A stretch of 64,000 nt of DNA from Bacteroidales bacterium (lineage in GTDB: Bacteria; Bacteroidota; Bacteroidia; Bacteroidales; Tenuifilaceae), in NCBI GenBank assembly GCA_028680705.1, contig JAQUJY010000003.1, forward strand, positions 16,031 to 80,030, read 5' to 3'. Each line of letters opens with the position of its first letter. The first letter of the stretch is position 1. The translations under genes were made by a program, and so were the position numbers. Under the pieces are notes generated by a model, which had not been told where the DNA came from, did not search any database, and saw only the letters and a list, made by a program, of their open reading frames with translations. Below, one piece after another: positions 18,264-29,500 of this stretch.

Positions 18264-21200
18264 ATGCAACACCTAAACCAGAAACAGCTTTCAAAATTAA
18301 ATATCATTTTCGGATGGTTAGCCTTTCTCATAGCGGCCATTGTTTACATTATGACCATTCAGCCAACTGCAAGTTTTTGGGATTGCGGTGAGTTTATAGC
18401 CAGTGGCTATAAAATGGAGGTTGGCCATCCCCCAGGAGCACCATTCTTTATGCTACTTATGCGCCTTTTTACCATGCTGGCCCCAACCACAGAGCTAATC
18501 CCTGTTTTTGCTAATACACTTTCGGCACTTGCCAGCGCATTCACCATACTATTCCTATTCTGGAGCATTACACACCTCGCTCGCAAAATGGTAGATATTA
18601 AAAACGATACCATTACCTATACGCAGACAATACTTATAATTGGAGCAGGATTGGTGGGAGCACTTGCCTATACCTTTTCTGATTCTTTTTGGTTTTCGGC
18701 TGTTGAGGCTGAGGTTTATGCAACATCATCGCTATTTACTGCATTAGTTTTTTGGGCAATACTTAAATGGGAGAACGTTGCCCATGAACCCCATGCAAAC
18801 CGATGGCTTGTCCTTATTGCCTACCTCATGGGACTTTCAATTGGGGTTCACCTGCTAAACCTGCTGGCCATTCCTGCCATTGTTATGGTTTACTACTTTA
18901 AAAAGTATACAGTTACACCATGGGGCATTGTTAAGGCTCTTGCTATTAGCGTTTTACTTTTACTGATTATGATGTATGGGGTCGTACAAGGATTTATTGT
19001 ACTTGCCTCAAAATTTGAGTTGTTATTCGTTAACGTCTTTGGATTACCCTATAAGTCGGGGGTGCTCTTCTATCTTATGGCTATTATTGCAGCAATCGTT
19101 TGGGGAATTATATACTCGCATAAAAAAGCTAAGCCCGTACTCAACACTATCCTGGTTAGCTTTGCAGTAATCATAATCGGATATAGCTCATTTGCGGTTA
19201 TCGTTATTCGCTCATCGGCTAAACCGCCCATGGACCAGAACAGTCCAAACAACATGTTCTCGCTGCTATACTACCTTAACCGAGAACAATATGGCGACCG
19301 CCCACTAGTTGTGGGTCAAGCCTTTGATGCTCCCGTTGTTGACCGAAAGAACGGAAAACCACAGTACATCCAAAAGGATGGCAAATATGCTATTGCAGCA
19401 TACAAAACAGAAGTTAAATACGATAGCCGTTTTACAACCCCTTTCCCAAGAATGTATAGCTCCGAATCGTCGCATATTGATGCCTATAAAAAATGGAGTA
19501 ATTTCTCTGGACGGTCTATCAGGATAACCAACCGAAGCGGGGAACCAGAAGTTAAACAGATTCCAACATTTGGTGAAAATCTACGATTCTTCTTCTCGTA
19601 CCAGATAGGGCATATGTACTGGCGATACTTTATGTGGAACTTTGCTGGCAGGCAAAACGACCTACAGGGTCATGGCGAAATAACCAAGGGAAACTGGATT
19701 AGCGGAATTCCGTTTATCGATTCCGCAAGACTTGGCCCACAGAGTGAACTGCCATCTACCCTAAAGGGCAAAGCCCATAACCGATACTTTATGCTGCCAT
19801 TCATACTAGGACTGGTTGGTATATGGGTTCATTATATGAAGAACAAAAAAGATTTTTGGGTGGTAACCCTACTATTTGTTCTTACAGGCATTGCAATTGT
19901 AGTTTACCTAAACCAAACACCCTACCAACCCCGCGAGCGCGACTATGCTTATGTTGGTAGTTTCTACGCTTTTAGTATATGGATTGGTCTAGGGGTAATT
20001 GGTCTTTACCAAGTTATTAGGCGAGCATTAAGCGGCCCAGCTGGCGCAGTGGTAACAACAGCCGTTGCACTAGTTTTTGTACCTGGGCTTATGGCTGCCG
20101 AAAATTGGGACGACCACGACAGGTCAGGCAACTACATACCAGTTGATTTTGCCTACAATGCCCTAAAAACATGTGAACCAAATGCCATCATTTTTTCGTA
20201 TGGCGATAATGATACATTCCCACTATGGTATGCGCAAGAGGTTGAGGAATACCGAACCGATGTTAGGGTTAGCAATCTAAGCTATCTGAGAGCCGATTGG
20301 TATGTTAGCCAAATGCTCCGAAAGGCATACAGTTCAGACCCTCTTCCCGCCAGCATGACCCTTGACAAATACGTTAACGGAACACGTGATGTTGTTCTTG
20401 CCACCGACAGGCTAAGCCAACCGCTTGACGTAAAAAGGGCTGTCGACTTTATGCTAAGCGATAAAGCAGAGACAAAGATGAACTCACCCTTTGAACGGGA
20501 CCAAACAATTGACTTTTTCCCAACTCGCAATCTATATCTACCGGTTGATAAGGAAATCATCGAAAAGAAAAAGGTTGTAAGCCAAAATAAGCTAAGCCAA
20601 GTGGTTGATACAATGAGCTGGCGATTACCAAGCAACTACATGTTTAAGGATGGGCTCTTCCTTATGGATCTTATGGCCCACAATAACTGGGAAAGACCAA
20701 TGTACTTTGCCGTTACCGTTAGCACCGATACCTACCAGAACCTGGATAAATACTTCCAAATGGAAGGGTTAGCCTATCGCATTGTACCCATTGAAGCACC
20801 CAAAGTGGGAGGGAAATATGGGAGCGTTGATACCGAAAGGATGTACAATAACCTAATGAATGAGTACAGTTATAGGAGCATTGCCGATGAGAAGGTTTAT
20901 ATCAATGAGAATGGCGGCCGAATAGTATCAAACTATAGAAATATTTTTGGCCGATTGGCACGCGATTTGATTGCCGAGGGCAAGGCCGATTCAGCCATAG
21001 CCGCTCTTGATAAGTGTATGGAAGTAGTACCCCAAAAAACAATGCCCTTTAACTTTTTTGTACTGTCGTTAATTGAATCGTACTACAAGGCAGGGAGCAT
21101 TGAAAAAGGTACGCAGCACTCGAGGGTTTACATGGAGCAGTGCGCCGAGGAACTGGTATACTACCTATCATTACCTGCCAAATACTCAGCAAATATTAGG

Positions 21201-21332
21201 CGCGATATGGAGTTGAACCTATACATACTGCAAGAGCTATACAGCATGGCTAACGCCTACGAAAGAGGAGAGCACAAAACGGAACTAGAGGAACTCTTTA
21301 GCATATTAGAAACTAACTTAGGAAATGTTTAA
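18264..21332 (+). CDS. DUF2723 (TMEM260-like, GT-C fold) membrane protein
   Basis: PTASFWDCGEFIASGYKMEVGHPPGAPFFMLLMRL; PRERDYAYVGSFYAFSIWIGLGV; EYRTDVRVSNLSYLRADWYV; TPR-like C-terminal helices. Confidence 0.93.
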   Translation: MQHLNQKQLSKLNIIFGWLAFLIAAIVYIMTIQPTASFWDCGEFIASGYKMEVGHPPGAPFFMLLMRLFTMLAPTTELIPVFANTLSALASAFTILFLFWSITHLARKMVDIKNDTITYTQTILIIGAGLVGALAYTFSDSFWFSAVEAEVYATSSLFTALVFWAILKWENVAHEPHANRWLVLIAYLMGLSIGVHLLNLLAIPAIVMVYYFKKYTVTPWGIVKALAISVLLLLIMMYGVVQGFIVLASKFELLFVNVFGLPYKSGVLFYLMAIIAAIVWGIIYSHKKAKPVLNTILVSFAVIIIGYSSFAVIVIRSSAKPPMDQNSPNNMFSLLYYLNREQYGDRPLVVGQAFDAPVVDRKNGKPQYIQKDGKYAIAAYKTEVKYDSRFTTPFPRMYSSESSHIDAYKKWSNFSGRSIRITNRSGEPEVKQIPTFGENLRFFFSYQIGHMYWRYFMWNFAGRQNDLQGHGEITKGNWISGIPFIDSARLGPQSELPSTLKGKAHNRYFMLPFILGLVGIWVHYMKNKKDFWVVTLLFVLTGIAIVVYLNQTPYQPRERDYAYVGSFYAFSIWIGLGVIGLYQVIRRALSGPAGAVVTTAVALVFVPGLMAAENWDDHDRSGNYIPVDFAYNALKTCEPNAIIFSYGDNDTFPLWYAQEVEEYRTDVRVSNLSYLRADWYVSQMLRKAYSSDPLPASMTLDKYVNGTRDVVLATDRLSQPLDVKRAVDFMLSDKAETKMNSPFERDQTIDFFPTRNLYLPVDKEIIEKKKVVSQNKLSQVVDTMSWRLPSNYMFKDGLFLMDLMAHNNWERPMYFAVTVSTDTYQNLDKYFQMEGLAYRIVPIEAPKVGGKYGSVDTERMYNNLMNEYSYRSIADEKVYINENGGRIVSNYRNIFGRLARDLIAEGKADSAIAALDKCMEVVPQKTMPFNFFVLSLIESYYKAGSIEKGTQHSRVYMEQCAEELVYYLSLPAKYSANIRRDMELNLYILQELYSMANAYERGEHKTELEELFSILETNLGNV

Positions 21333-21936
21333 TCTTAGTCCACCAAAGTTTTTCACCGACCTCTTCCCGGGTCTAACCTGGAGATACCCTGAAGAGGACA
21401 ACAAGGTATATATAACCTTTGATGATGGACCAACCGAGGCTATTACACCCTGGGTTCTCGATACGCTTAAACAGCACAATGCCAAAGCCACTTTTTTTTG
21501 CTTAGGCAAAAAGGCTGAGATGCATCCCGAGATTTTCGAGCGCATTAAAGCAGAAGGGCATGCTGTTGGCAACCACAGCTACAGCCACCTTAAAGGCTGG
21601 GAAAACGGAACAGGGCAATACGTTCAGGATATTGACTTGGCCAACGATATTATTGGTTCTACCCTATTCCGCCCGCCCTACGGGCGCATAAAGATAAATC
21701 AGGTGCGCATACTTAAAAAGCGTTACAAAATAATTATGTGGAGCCTGCTGAGCATGGACTATAGTCGTTGGATTACCCCCAAACGATGCGCCAAAATTGT
21801 TGTCAACAACTTACGCGCTGGCTCCATCGTCGTTTTCCACGACTCAATAAAGGCCGAAAAGAACATGAAATATGCACTTGTAAAACTCCTTGAAGAGGTG
21901 GAAAGAAGGGGGTTGGAGTTTGGGGTGGTGGATTAA
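21325..21936 (+). CDS. Polysaccharide deacetylase (NodB homology)
   Basis: VYITFDDGPTEAITPWVLDTLKQHNAKATFF; HAVGNHSYSHL; LFRPPYGRI; 8-nt overlap with the upstream gene. Confidence 0.95.
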   Translation: MFNLSPPKFFTDLFPGLTWRYPEEDNKVYITFDDGPTEAITPWVLDTLKQHNAKATFFCLGKKAEMHPEIFERIKAEGHAVGNHSYSHLKGWENGTGQYVQDIDLANDIIGSTLFRPPYGRIKINQVRILKKRYKIIMWSLLSMDYSRWITPKRCAKIVVNNLRAGSIVVFHDSIKAEKNMKYALVKLLEEVERRGLEFGVVD

Positions 21937-23006
21937 AAGCCGCCAATTATCTCTAAATTTTGCTTTATAAAAGTTTCCTCATTAAAAAAGCGCACCTTAT
22001 TTAATGTACTTTCAGACATTCTTTTATATATATCCTTGTTTGTAAGGATCAAATTTAAGTAGTCACTAACTTTTTCTCTCTCTTTTGAATCAACTTGATA
22101 ACCATTTACATCATGTTCAACAATTTCTGTGATTCCGCCAACTTGGGGTACTATTGCTGGTAAACCATACGCCATACCTTCTAGTACGGTTAGACCAAAG
22201 GCCTCAATACAGTTATCACTATGCGATAGGTTTACAACTAAATCGGCCCATTGATAATGTTTGTTAAGATTTGACGAGGGCCCATACACTTCAATATTTG
22301 ATTGTAGGATAGTTTTAGTAAAATCTTTAACCTGCTGTTTAGATGTATTTAAAACTAAACGGAACTCAAAATATGGGTTATCACTTGCTAGAGTAATAAA
22401 TTGATCAAGTCCTTTATAATACTTGAGCGAGGAAACCATCAAAACATTTTTATGCTCATTTGTTAACTTTTTAAACCCCTTAGAACTTTCAATAAAACTT
22501 TTCTCAAGTGCGTTATAAACAACGTGTGCTCGCCCTTCTCCTTTATGTTCCTGATGCTTAAGGAATTCGGACACATAAATTGTATCGCTGGCTGTTATTC
22601 TAGCAATTTTAAATAAGAATTTTTTAAATAATTTTGGATTAACTGACGTCTCGTGAATATGGTATATTACCCTGCAGCCCTTTAACTTACCTGCAAGAGC
22701 TGCAGCAAAAGGTAAAACGGTATTAACATAAATAATTTCATTTTTTTTTGCTCCCCAACAAATTCTACAAAATAAATTTATCTGATTTAAAAAGTAAACT
22801 AAAAGCCTCACAAATGAATTATTGTAAAACCTATAACGCACATTACAGTAGGCAACATCCTGTATATTTGAAAGGAAACCTACACGTTTAATGTTTGTAT
22901 AAACAACAACCTGATGGCTATGCTGAATCCATATCTTAATTAATTGTGAAAGAACCTTAGGGCTTCCACTAAAATCATTTAAAAGATGAACAGCATAAAT
23001 CTTCAT
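21933..23006 (-). CDS. Glycosyltransferase family 4
   Basis: NCIEAFGLTVLEGMAYGLPAIVPQVGGITEIVEHDVNGYQVD. Confidence 0.93.
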   Translation of the reverse strand: MKIYAVHLLNDFSGSPKVLSQLIKIWIQHSHQVVVYTNIKRVGFLSNIQDVAYCNVRYRFYNNSFVRLLVYFLNQINLFCRICWGAKKNEIIYVNTVLPFAAALAGKLKGCRVIYHIHETSVNPKLFKKFLFKIARITASDTIYVSEFLKHQEHKGEGRAHVVYNALEKSFIESSKGFKKLTNEHKNVLMVSSLKYYKGLDQFITLASDNPYFEFRLVLNTSKQQVKDFTKTILQSNIEVYGPSSNLNKHYQWADLVVNLSHSDNCIEAFGLTVLEGMAYGLPAIVPQVGGITEIVEHDVNGYQVDSKEREKVSDYLNLILTNKDIYKRMSESTLNKVRFFNEETFIKQNLEIIGGF

Positions 23007-23009
23007 AAT

Positions 23010-24167
23010 TTAAGAATTGAGTATAAAACGGATGAATTTTTCTGCTATTAAAGTAGCATTAAAATGTTCCTCAGCAAATATGCGTGCATTATGCCCAAGT
23101 TCACGTCTCTTTTCAAAATTTAAAAGAAGAAAAATAATTTTTTCACTTATCTCATTGGGTGTTTCAGCAAAAAAGCAATGAATATTATTTTTAAGACCTA
23201 GAGAAACTATAGCCTCAATAGGTTTAACAATACACGGCAACCCACAGGCCATCGCTTGTAAAACAACATTTGGTGTTCCTTCCGCTTTTGCAAAATGAAT
23301 GAATATATCACTCGCTACAAGATAATCTTCCGGGTTTTGTTTTTGACCTATTAGTTTCAGCTTCGTTTTATTGTTATTTATCAGGTACTTTTTCACAGAA
23401 TATATCTCTTCTCCATTAGCCTTACTCCCCCATAAATAGGGATTAGGCTCATCTGAACCGAGAATAATCCAATTATAATCCAAATCTATTTTACTCAAGA
23501 CATCAGATACTTCAAAATATCCTTTTCTTATGCATAAGTCCCCAATACTGCAAATTGTTGGTATGTTTTTGGGCAGGTTTTCTCTCTCTTTTATTGTGGA
23601 TTTTAGATTATCATCAAAACACGGCTTGAAAACAGTTAGATCAACACCCTGAGGGCTAGCAAATACTTTTGATGGCAATAATCCCGATTTTACCCACATA
23701 TCCTTTAGCGCTAAATTAATAGCAAAGTAAAAGTCAATTTTTTTAAGGAGTAATCTAAAAAATATAGGATGTTTTCTTTTTAATGTTAAACTGTCATCTA
23801 ACCCTATTAGTGTAGATCTGTATACGAGCTTTTTTTTATAAAACAATCCTACTAGTAAGATCAACCAAAAGCCTAGCATACGACCATATACTATAATCAA
23901 ATCACATTCATTTATAATAAATAAAAGATTTTTTACATAAAAATATCTTGATTGAAGTTTATTAAAAAAACTATTTTTTAAATAATAAGATCGAATAATC
24001 TCTATATGATTAACTATAGATTTAGGAGGATATACATTATTCGGATTTAAACTAAGGATTGTTATGCGGTTACCCAACTTACTTAATTCCTGTGCAAGTG
24101 TATAAGCACTGTTTCCATCCCCTGAAATTATTGGGGGAAAAAAGGAGCAACATATAATAATCCTCAT
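23010..24167 (-). CDS. Glycosyltransferase family 4
   Basis: FFPPIISGDGNSAYTLAQELSKLGN; AKAEGTPNVVLQAMACGLPCIV. Confidence 0.93.
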   Translation of the reverse strand: MRIIICCSFFPPIISGDGNSAYTLAQELSKLGNRITILSLNPNNVYPPKSIVNHIEIIRSYYLKNSFFNKLQSRYFYVKNLLFIINECDLIIVYGRMLGFWLILLVGLFYKKKLVYRSTLIGLDDSLTLKRKHPIFFRLLLKKIDFYFAINLALKDMWVKSGLLPSKVFASPQGVDLTVFKPCFDDNLKSTIKERENLPKNIPTICSIGDLCIRKGYFEVSDVLSKIDLDYNWIILGSDEPNPYLWGSKANGEEIYSVKKYLINNNKTKLKLIGQKQNPEDYLVASDIFIHFAKAEGTPNVVLQAMACGLPCIVKPIEAIVSLGLKNNIHCFFAETPNEISEKIIFLLLNFEKRRELGHNARIFAEEHFNATLIAEKFIRFILNS

Positions 24168-24177
24168 TTTAATATAC

Positions 24178-25323
24178 TTAGTATAGTCCTTCTATAATTT
24201 TATTGTATAACCTCTCAAACGAGAAACTTTCCACTGCAATCATCCTTGATTTAACTCCTATAGTTTCCCTTTCAGCCTGAGAATCAAGAAGTTTTTCAAT
24301 CTGCCGCTTAAAATCATTCGTTTCCTCGCAAAAGTAAGCATTATCAAATAATGGCCAGTTGTCAACTCCTTCCATCTTTCTACTTATAATTGGCACACCG
24401 CTTGACATAGCCTCTAAAAAAGAATTTGGAAGTCCCTCTTGCTGGGAAAATGACAGAAAAATATCTGCAATCTGATAAAAATAGTGCGGATTATTCTGGT
24501 ATCCCATAAATAGTATCTTGTCTCCTAGTAATTTTTTTCCTCCCATATGGTGATCTGTAATATCATTGTTCTTATTCCAAAAATAAAATTTGGAGGAGGA
24601 ATCCAACTCCCCCAAAATAATATAAATAAAATCCTTTTTAATACTGCTTAATACTCTAAATATCTTATCGTAACCCTTTCTTAAAGTTAAATTGCCAACA
24701 CTTAATATTATGGGAACCTTATTCGATATACCCAAACATGATTTAACATGTAGTTTATTTTTAGCCACCAATGGTGAATACTTTTGTATATCAACTCCCT
24801 GAGGAGTAGTCAAAATTTTAGTTTTATGATTCTTGTATTTATCAATCCACCGCTTTTCAAATTCTTTGTTAATAGCAATGTACAATGAAATTTTTCCCAG
24901 CAAATTGTACCTAAGTTTACGTTTTATATATGAGCCAGCACTGGTTAAAGACTCAACATCATCTGCATTTAGTAAAGTAGAACTGAAGATTATTTTTTTA
25001 TTTAAAATCCAAGAAATAAAAATAACAATTAAAAAATTTGAAAAGGAACCAATAATGTAGACAATATTAGTTTTGTATATTGCAGGCAATGCTTTAATAA
25101 TGAATGATATTTTAAAAAGAGCATTATTAATAACCCCCTTTTTCCTTAAACGGATTCTAATATCGTAATGATTGGTTTCTTCAGGTTTATAATTAGTGAA
25201 TGAAATAGTTCTTACTTCTTTGTTTATTGATCTTAAAAAACCAGCAAAGTTTTGGGCATTTTCTCCAGCCCCTGCTCTAAAAGGTGGAAGAAATGATGTG
25301 AATATTAACCAATGATGTTTCAA
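24178..25323 (-). CDS. Glycosyltransferase family 4
   Basis: FLPPFRAGAGENAQNFAGFL; FSQQEGLPNSFLEAMSSGVPIISRKMEG; similar in layout to the neighbouring GT. Confidence 0.92.
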   Translation of the reverse strand: MKHHWLIFTSFLPPFRAGAGENAQNFAGFLRSINKEVRTISFTNYKPEETNHYDIRIRLRKKGVINNALFKISFIIKALPAIYKTNIVYIIGSFSNFLIVIFISWILNKKIIFSSTLLNADDVESLTSAGSYIKRKLRYNLLGKISLYIAINKEFEKRWIDKYKNHKTKILTTPQGVDIQKYSPLVAKNKLHVKSCLGISNKVPIILSVGNLTLRKGYDKIFRVLSSIKKDFIYIILGELDSSSKFYFWNKNNDITDHHMGGKKLLGDKILFMGYQNNPHYFYQIADIFLSFSQQEGLPNSFLEAMSSGVPIISRKMEGVDNWPLFDNAYFCEETNDFKRQIEKLLDSQAERETIGVKSRMIAVESFSFERLYNKIIEGLY

Positions 25324-25333
25324 TATATTATAT

Positions 25334-26263
25334 TTAAATGGGGTATTTGTGCTCTTCTATACCTTTAATATTGTGCTTTATTATAAGATTTCTATTTGTC
25401 TCCCTATAATAGTCTAAGACAGTATTATAATCCTTTTTTGAAAGATGATTATGAATTTTAATCGAATCCCCAAAAATTTTGAATCGATTAAGAATTTTAA
25501 TCGTTCTAAATGAAATAGATAGCATATGAGGTATATGCCAAATGTAATGTTTTTCATACTTAGGCCCTGCTGTGAAGCTATTTAAAAATCTTTGTAAAAA
25601 AATCAAGCCACTTCTAATCCCCTCATTTTTTTTCCCGTAGGATAATTTGTTTAGATCAATTTGAAAATTAAATTTTTTTGAAAATTCTTCACAAAACTTT
25701 TTTGGATCCTTAATAAAGTCCTCGTATAAAAATATGTGAATGTTGGATTTACCAAAAAGTTCTTTATAAAACTGAATAATTACATCATATTTAAGTAGGG
25801 ACATATTATCAAAAGATGTTGCATTAGTCCATTTAGTAACCCTAGGATGTCCAAATAAGTAATATTTTAAATTATAAGTCCCCCCATTTGACTTTAAATA
25901 CTGCGAATACATTGATGATAACATAGTTTTCTGATTTCTAATAAAGATAACAATCTGAGGATTCTCAACTAGACTCTTAATCCTATACGCAAAATCCTTT
26001 ATTTGAAAAAAATTACGGGCTAGGAATCCTTCATCGGAAAGTATAAATAATTCTTTCTGGTTTTGTGTAAATTGCTTATTTATTACCTTCTTTACTTCTT
26101 CACCTGAAAACAGCAGTGGATTCTGACTTAAAACTAAAGGCCTTAAAATTTCTGCTCTTGGCAGAAAAAAAGCATTAGAAACATATGGAAAAAAATTATA
26201 CTGAAACCAAGTTGTAGCTGTCTTAGGAAAACCAATGTGAATTATTGTATTTGGATGAGGCAT
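25334..26263 (-). CDS. Sulfotransferase-like protein
   Basis: IHIGFPKTATTWFQ (5'-PSB-like loop); IVIFIRNQKTMLSSMYSQYLK (3'-PB-like). Confidence 0.87.
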   Translation of the reverse strand: MPHPNTIIHIGFPKTATTWFQYNFFPYVSNAFFLPRAEILRPLVLSQNPLLFSGEEVKKVINKQFTQNQKELFILSDEGFLARNFFQIKDFAYRIKSLVENPQIVIFIRNQKTMLSSMYSQYLKSNGGTYNLKYYLFGHPRVTKWTNATSFDNMSLLKYDVIIQFYKELFGKSNIHIFLYEDFIKDPKKFCEEFSKKFNFQIDLNKLSYGKKNEGIRSGLIFLQRFLNSFTAGPKYEKHYIWHIPHMLSISFRTIKILNRFKIFGDSIKIHNHLSKKDYNTVLDYYRETNRNLIIKHNIKGIEEHKYPI

Positions 26264-26455
26264 ATTAAATAAATTGATGAAAGTTATAAAACTTTTGACT
26301 CCCTGCCTTTTTTAGGCTACTAACAGTCAAATCTGTTCAATAAAGCATATATTGAAGCCAACCCTAAACTAGCCGTAACCTACTGCATGTCAGGTGGCTG
26401 GTTTTGCGCAATACTTGAACTATTTTGAACAATAACAACTTAAGATAAAATTCGT

Positions 26456-26463
26456 TACCTTTG
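26456..26463 (+). promoter_or_regulatory. Candidate -7 element TACCTTTG upstream of the T9SS cargo gene
   Basis: Exact TAnnTTTG match; nearest TTTG (26424-26427) is at non-consensus spacing of 28 nt. Confidence 0.35.
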
Positions 26464-26523
26464 ATATGCGTAATGAGTTTACTTTAAATTTATTATTCAC
26501 ATATCAAAAGTAACATAGAAAAA

Positions 26524-29500
26524 ATGATAGTACAAATAAAAACTGCTAAAAACAGAATGATGAAAATACTTCTGTTTTCATTAATTTTTTTCTGTATTGC
26601 ATTCCAAGTGACTAGGACTTCTGGAAGCAATTGGGATTTTGCTCTGCACTTAAGTGGGGATGGCAATACCGAAATAAATACTGTCGAATATTTTTTTGAT
26701 GCCCAATTTATAGCAGGGCAGTTCTCTGGTAATCTGAATTTCTCAAATTCAAGCATTGTATTAAATTCCACTACAAATGCTGCATTTGTAGCTAAAGTTC
26801 AAGGAGGTAACTTGATCTGGGCAAATAAAATTGGAGGAACAATAGGTACAATAAACGGATCAACTATTGATACTGAAGGAAACTTTTATGTTATAGGCGC
26901 TTTTGACGGAATATGTACATTCTACAGCCAAAATCCTGCTGATAACGTAGATTTAATTAGTGCGGGTGACAATGATGGTTTTATTGCTAAATATGATGGC
27001 AATGGTAACCTTATCTTTGCATGGCAGGTTGGGCAATCAGCAACCAGGAATAGAAGTTATGATGCAGTAATTGATGATAATGGAAATATTTATGTAGGTG
27101 GCTTTTGGCGAGGGGGTACAATAACCTTTTCTCCAACTATAACTTTAGATTATAGTTCGTCTTACACCTGGAGTGAGGGTTATTTGGTAAAATATTTACC
27201 AGATGGTCAAATTGACTGGGTAAAACACCTAAAGGGTGGTGACGGAGGAGCTGCAAGAATTGATGGAGGATTATCAATAGGTTATAATCAAGATATTATA
27301 GCATCAGGAGCTTTTAGAAAATCTATGATTGTTGATGCCATTGAGGTAACAGCAAATCTATCTGGCACTCAAGATCAGTTTTTAATAAGTTTTTCTCAAA
27401 ATGGGACAACTAACTGGATTAGGACAATTACCAATGCTTCAGTTGTATCTCCTGGAAACACCATCTGTACTGATCCCTCTGGTATTTATGCATCTGGTAC
27501 TTTCAATTTAGTCGCCCTTTTCAATAACTCAACTGGTTTAGATCCATATTCAGTTACCACACGCGGTGCTTACGATGGATTTATTGCTAAATATAACTAT
27601 AATGGAGATATTATTTGGTTAAAACAAGTTGGAGGTACTGGTAACGACAAAGTTCTTTCTCTTAACGCAAAAAATAGCGTTCTAAGTTCTTCGGGTTATT
27701 TTAGTGGGACTACATTAATAGGAGAATCTATACCAACACAGGACACCTTAGTAAGCCAGGGCTTTCAAGATGGTTTTCTTATTAACTATTCCACAGACGG
27801 AATACCACTTAGTAGCGTGTCACTTGGGGGCTCAAAAGATGACGAAACAGACGTTACCAAACTTACTCCCGAAGGAAACTCAATAATTGGAGGCTATTTC
27901 CTCTCACCTTTAATCTCTTTTGGATCTGATGAGTTTGAGAATACAACAGGTACCTCAGATGGTTTCCTCGCCCAACACATCAACATTCATATCCTACCAA
28001 CAATTTCCGAGATTACATGCAGCGATGCAAACGATGGAGCCCTTAGGCTCGAAGTATTTGGTGGTGGACAAGAACCCTACACATACGAACTAAACAAAGT
28101 AGATGATACCGTAATTGATGCTGGAACATACACAGGTACTCTTAACTTTACTGACCTTGAAAGTGGAGTATACAGATTTGTGGTTACTGATGCCTTGGGC
28201 CGAATTGTTACTAAATTTTATCACCTTGTAGCACCTGAGCCCATAGTAATTGATGGAACGATTACCAATGTTACGGGCTGCTATGGCAATGAGAATGGCG
28301 AGATTAGCTTATCCGTTTCAGGTGGGGTTGGCGACTACACTTTCTTCTGGGATACACCCAATGGCTATGGTCTTGTTCCCAATGCTCAAAACCAAGGCTC
28401 ATTAGCAGCAGGTAATTACGTAGTTACCATTACCGATGCTAATGGATGTATAAGTTCTGAGAGTTTTGAAATTCTCCAACCAGATAGAATTAACTTTGAA
28501 GGAAGCATTGTAACCAAAAATACTAGTTCAGACCCAGAAAATCCGAATGGTTCCATTACCCTTACAGTCAACAATGGAATTGAACCCTACACTTGTAGTT
28601 GGAAAGGACCCAATGGATTTACATCTTCCAGTCAAAATTTAGCTAGCATAAGAGGCGGAACCTATATTCTTAGTTTTGAAGATGCAAATGGATGTCAAAC
28701 TGACACAAGCTTTAACATTGGCGATGAAAAACTCTTTAATGCTATAATTACACAAACCACAAACCCTAAATGCAAAGGAGGCAATGATGGCACTGCAACG
28801 GTTGACTTTGAAAATATTACTGGTGGTATATCTATAGTTTGGAGCAACGGACAAACAGATGTGCTAACCGCAACAAACCTAAGTGTTGGTCACTATTCTG
28901 TAACGCTTACTGACGATATGGGAACTCCTGGCGATACCAGCGATGATGTTGTGATTACGCTTATGCCTGTTCTTATCGGAGAACCCGATTTTGCGCTTGG
29001 AGTAACTCCAACAGTCACAAAAACTACTTGTCCTGCAGATAACAATGGATCTATACAGCTCACTGTAAACGGATGGTCTCAACCCTATGAATACGATTGG
29101 AGCACTTCCGATGGCAGTGGGGTTATCAATGGGATTAAGGATCAATTTGGATTAACTGTGGGTTCATACTCTTACGCTGTTACCGATAAGTATGGTTGCG
29201 CAGTTGGCTCATCTGTAAATCTATCCTCAAATTATTCCGCTCCGTCGTTTACTTTTGATGTAAGCCCGAGCAATAATGTTTGCGAAGGCACTGAAGTAGT
29301 CTTTAGTACTTCAGTCGGATTCAGCTACCAATTCTACATCAACGATGTACCACAAGGTGACTTTAGCTCGACTAACACATTAACCATTACTGAACCTGCT
29401 GATGGCATGCGGGTAAAGGCAGTGGGCATGAATACAGCAGGATGCACTGGCGAGAGCGAAGAGATTGTCTTAACCGTTACGCCAAATGTTGGCATTCCAA

